Source: Desulfitobacterium sp. (GTDB lineage Bacteria; Bacillota; Desulfitobacteriia; Desulfitobacteriales; Desulfitobacteriaceae). From it: a DNA stretch of 5,504 nt. The stretch lies in the NCBI GenBank assembly GCA_012799495.1, contig JAAZLD010000147.1, positions 1 to 5,504 on the forward strand, written 5' to 3'. How positions within the stretch are numbered: the first letter of the stretch is position 1; every line of letters starts with the position of its first letter. Both the position numbers and the translations under genes were made by a program. The notes beneath the pieces were generated by a model, which was given only the letters and a program-made list of their open reading frames with translations, ran no database searches and was not told where the DNA came from. Of this stretch, positions 4,388-5,504 are shown in pieces.

Positions 4388-5504
4388 CTATTTATCTAAG
4401 CCCAGTGCCTCCCGTTTCATCCGGATATCCTCCATGAGTCCGAGAGCTGCTTTGTGGGGATCTGTTTCCACATAGAATTTGCCGCCGATTACTTCTGTTA
4501 AGCCATCTGTCAGAAGTTCTGCCACTTGTTTGCTGCCTAAAACTGGTGGTACAACTCCCAAATGAGTGGTAATACCCATGGCTACAGCCCAAGTACCGAT
4601 ACTGAGGGCTTTTTCATGCTGAGGTTCAGGAGCGCTGGCAGCTACAGGTAGGGCGGCAGAGTCTACTCCCAGATAATTAGCTAGAGCAGTTACTAAATCA
4701 CCAATGCGAGAATTATCCACACAGCTTCCCATGTGGAGTACTGGTGGTAGAGGAGCCCCGAGACCAGCGGCTTCCCCGATAGCTGTAAGAACTGCCTTGA
4801 GGGTTTCTCCGGCATATTTTTCCGTTCCTTCTGAATTCATCATGCCAGCTTTGGCTAATGCATGAGCTGAACAACCAGTAGCTACCACCAGGATATTGTT
4901 TTTCAGGAGTTCTTTCACCAATTCCACATGAAAGAGATCTTGTTTTATTTTTACGTTGTTACAGCCAACAGTGGCTACAACGCCTACAATATTGCCGTTG
5001 ACGATATTATCCACTAAAGGTTTTAGAGGCTGATCCCCATCTAATTTAGCTAATGCGCCCACGATGGCTTCCACACTAAAGCCAGCCACAATTTGCGCTT
5101 TATAATCAGGGATATGAACTTTGTTAGGATCTCGCCGTCCATAAGCTGCGATAGCTTTTCTCACGATTTCCTGGGCAGCTGCGTCTGCTTCTTCTAGGGT
5201 AAAGGGAACATGAGTTGCTCCAGGGATTTTGACGATGGGCATGGTAGTAATCAGTTCGGTATGGTAACAAGAGGCGATTTGACTTAAGGAGGGCATGATA
5301 CACTGGACGTCCACCACCATGGCATCCACCGCTCCTGTAACAAGGGCTAATTCCTGAGCCAGGTAGTTTGTAGCTAAGGGAACTCCTTGGCGCATAAGGA
5401 CTTCATTGCCAGTACAGCAAATTCCCGCCACCTGGATTCCTTTTGCTCCTACAGCCTCTGCTTCTGGGGAAAGAGTTTTAGCCCATTGGACGATTTTTTC
5501 TGAA
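4388..5504 (-). CDS. cooS: Anaerobic Ni-Fe carbon monoxide dehydrogenase catalytic subunit, C-terminal part (runs off right edge)
   Basis: The minus strand is open from the right edge to TAG at 4390-4388, giving 371 complete codons; the true start lies outside, and the GTG at 5431 is only an internal valine. CooS homodimers oxidise CO to CO2 (or the reverse) in the cytoplasm at a [NiFe4S4] C-cluster. Visible C-cluster cysteines are in GICCTGNE (codon 5416-5414), VDVQCIMP (5302-5300), VGCNN (4963-4961), ATGCSAH (4873-4871) and MGSCVDNSR (4723-4721). The catalytic lysine is in HEKALSIG (4612-4610). Their spacings (38, 113, 30, 50 and 37 residues) equal those of Cys295, 333, 446, 476, 526 and Lys563 in C. 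hydrogenoformans CooS-II, and the end matches its 636-residue length. The N-terminal B- and D-cluster region and the His ligand lie beyond the edge. The gene looks intact. It is followed directly by FNOR; no ferredoxin gene lies between them. Confidence 0.97.
   Translation of the reverse strand, partial: SEKIVQWAKTLSPEAEAVGAKGIQVAGICCTGNEVLMRQGVPLATNYLAQELALVTGAVDAMVVDVQCIMPSLSQIASCYHTELITTMPIVKIPGATHVPFTLEEADAAAQEIVRKAIAAYGRRDPNKVHIPDYKAQIVAGFSVEAIVGALAKLDGDQPLKPLVDNIVNGNIVGVVATVGCNNVKIKQDLFHVELVKELLKNNILVVATGCSAHALAKAGMMNSEGTEKYAGETLKAVLTAIGEAAGLGAPLPPVLHMGSCVDNSRIGDLVTALANYLGVDSAALPVAASAPEPQHEKALSIGTWAVAMGITTHLGVVPPVLGSKQVAELLTDGLTEVIGGKFYVETDPHKAALGLMEDIRMKREALGLDK

Noticed and set aside
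4392..4592. Second minus-strand frame inside cooS
   Set aside because: It overlaps conserved cooS coding sequence in another frame.
5429..5431. GTG at 5431-5429 as the start of cooS
   Set aside because: The frame continues upstream to the window edge with typical CooS sequence (GAKGIQVAGICC), so this GTG is an internal valine.
1..5504. CRISPR array, tRNA or rRNA genes
   Set aside because: No regularly spaced repeats, cloverleaf-like sequence or rRNA-like stretch was seen.

Overview
The window looks like chromosomal DNA of an anaerobic, low-to-mid G+C member of the Clostridia. The grounds are a Ni-Fe carbon monoxide dehydrogenase gene (cooS), strong GGAGG-type ribosome binding sites, and AT-rich intergenic DNA. 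A Desulfitobacterium/Desulfosporosinus/Carboxydothermus-like host is an inference from gene content, not a proven assignment.

Layout, left to right. (1) Positions 1-243, minus strand: the first 81 codons of an aspartate/glutamate-type amino acid racemase that runs off the left edge. (2) 301-466, minus: a small, apparently frameshifted membrane-protein reading frame, followed at about 486-516 by a plus-strand intrinsic terminator with no visible gene to serve. (3) 564-1187, plus: a complete type II toxin-antitoxin module, with a Phd/YefM-like antitoxin, an overlapping RelE/ParE-like toxin and a promoter carrying two palindromic operators two helical turns apart. (4) 1312-2277, minus: an unrecognised protein with five membrane segments and a C-terminal domain predicted outside the membrane. 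(5) 2298-3007: about 700 bases without an intact recognised gene. It holds a doubtful 46-codon frame, a short tandem repeat, a strong hairpin terminator, two C-terminal gene remnants in opposite orientations and a long imperfect inverted repeat. It looks like a scar of gene decay. (6) 3073-5504, minus: an FAD/NAD(P)-dependent oxidoreductase (FNOR) immediately downstream of the C-terminal 371 codons of cooS, which runs off the right edge.

How the genes work together. CooS oxidises CO (or reduces CO2) at its C-cluster. All five C-cluster cysteines expected in this part of the protein, and the catalytic lysine, are present at exactly the spacing of Carboxydothermus hydrogenoformans CooS-II. The adjacent FNOR is 19 bases downstream with its own ribosome binding site and is most simply read as passing electrons between CooS (through a CooF-like ferredoxin, not visible here) and NAD(P). 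This resembles the cooS-FNOR arrangement I recall for the fourth CODH cluster of C. hydrogenoformans. The toxin-antitoxin pair is self-contained. No gene system in the window is clearly undescribed; the most unusual material is the remnant-rich region, the frameshifted small frame and the hairpins around the end of the FNOR gene.
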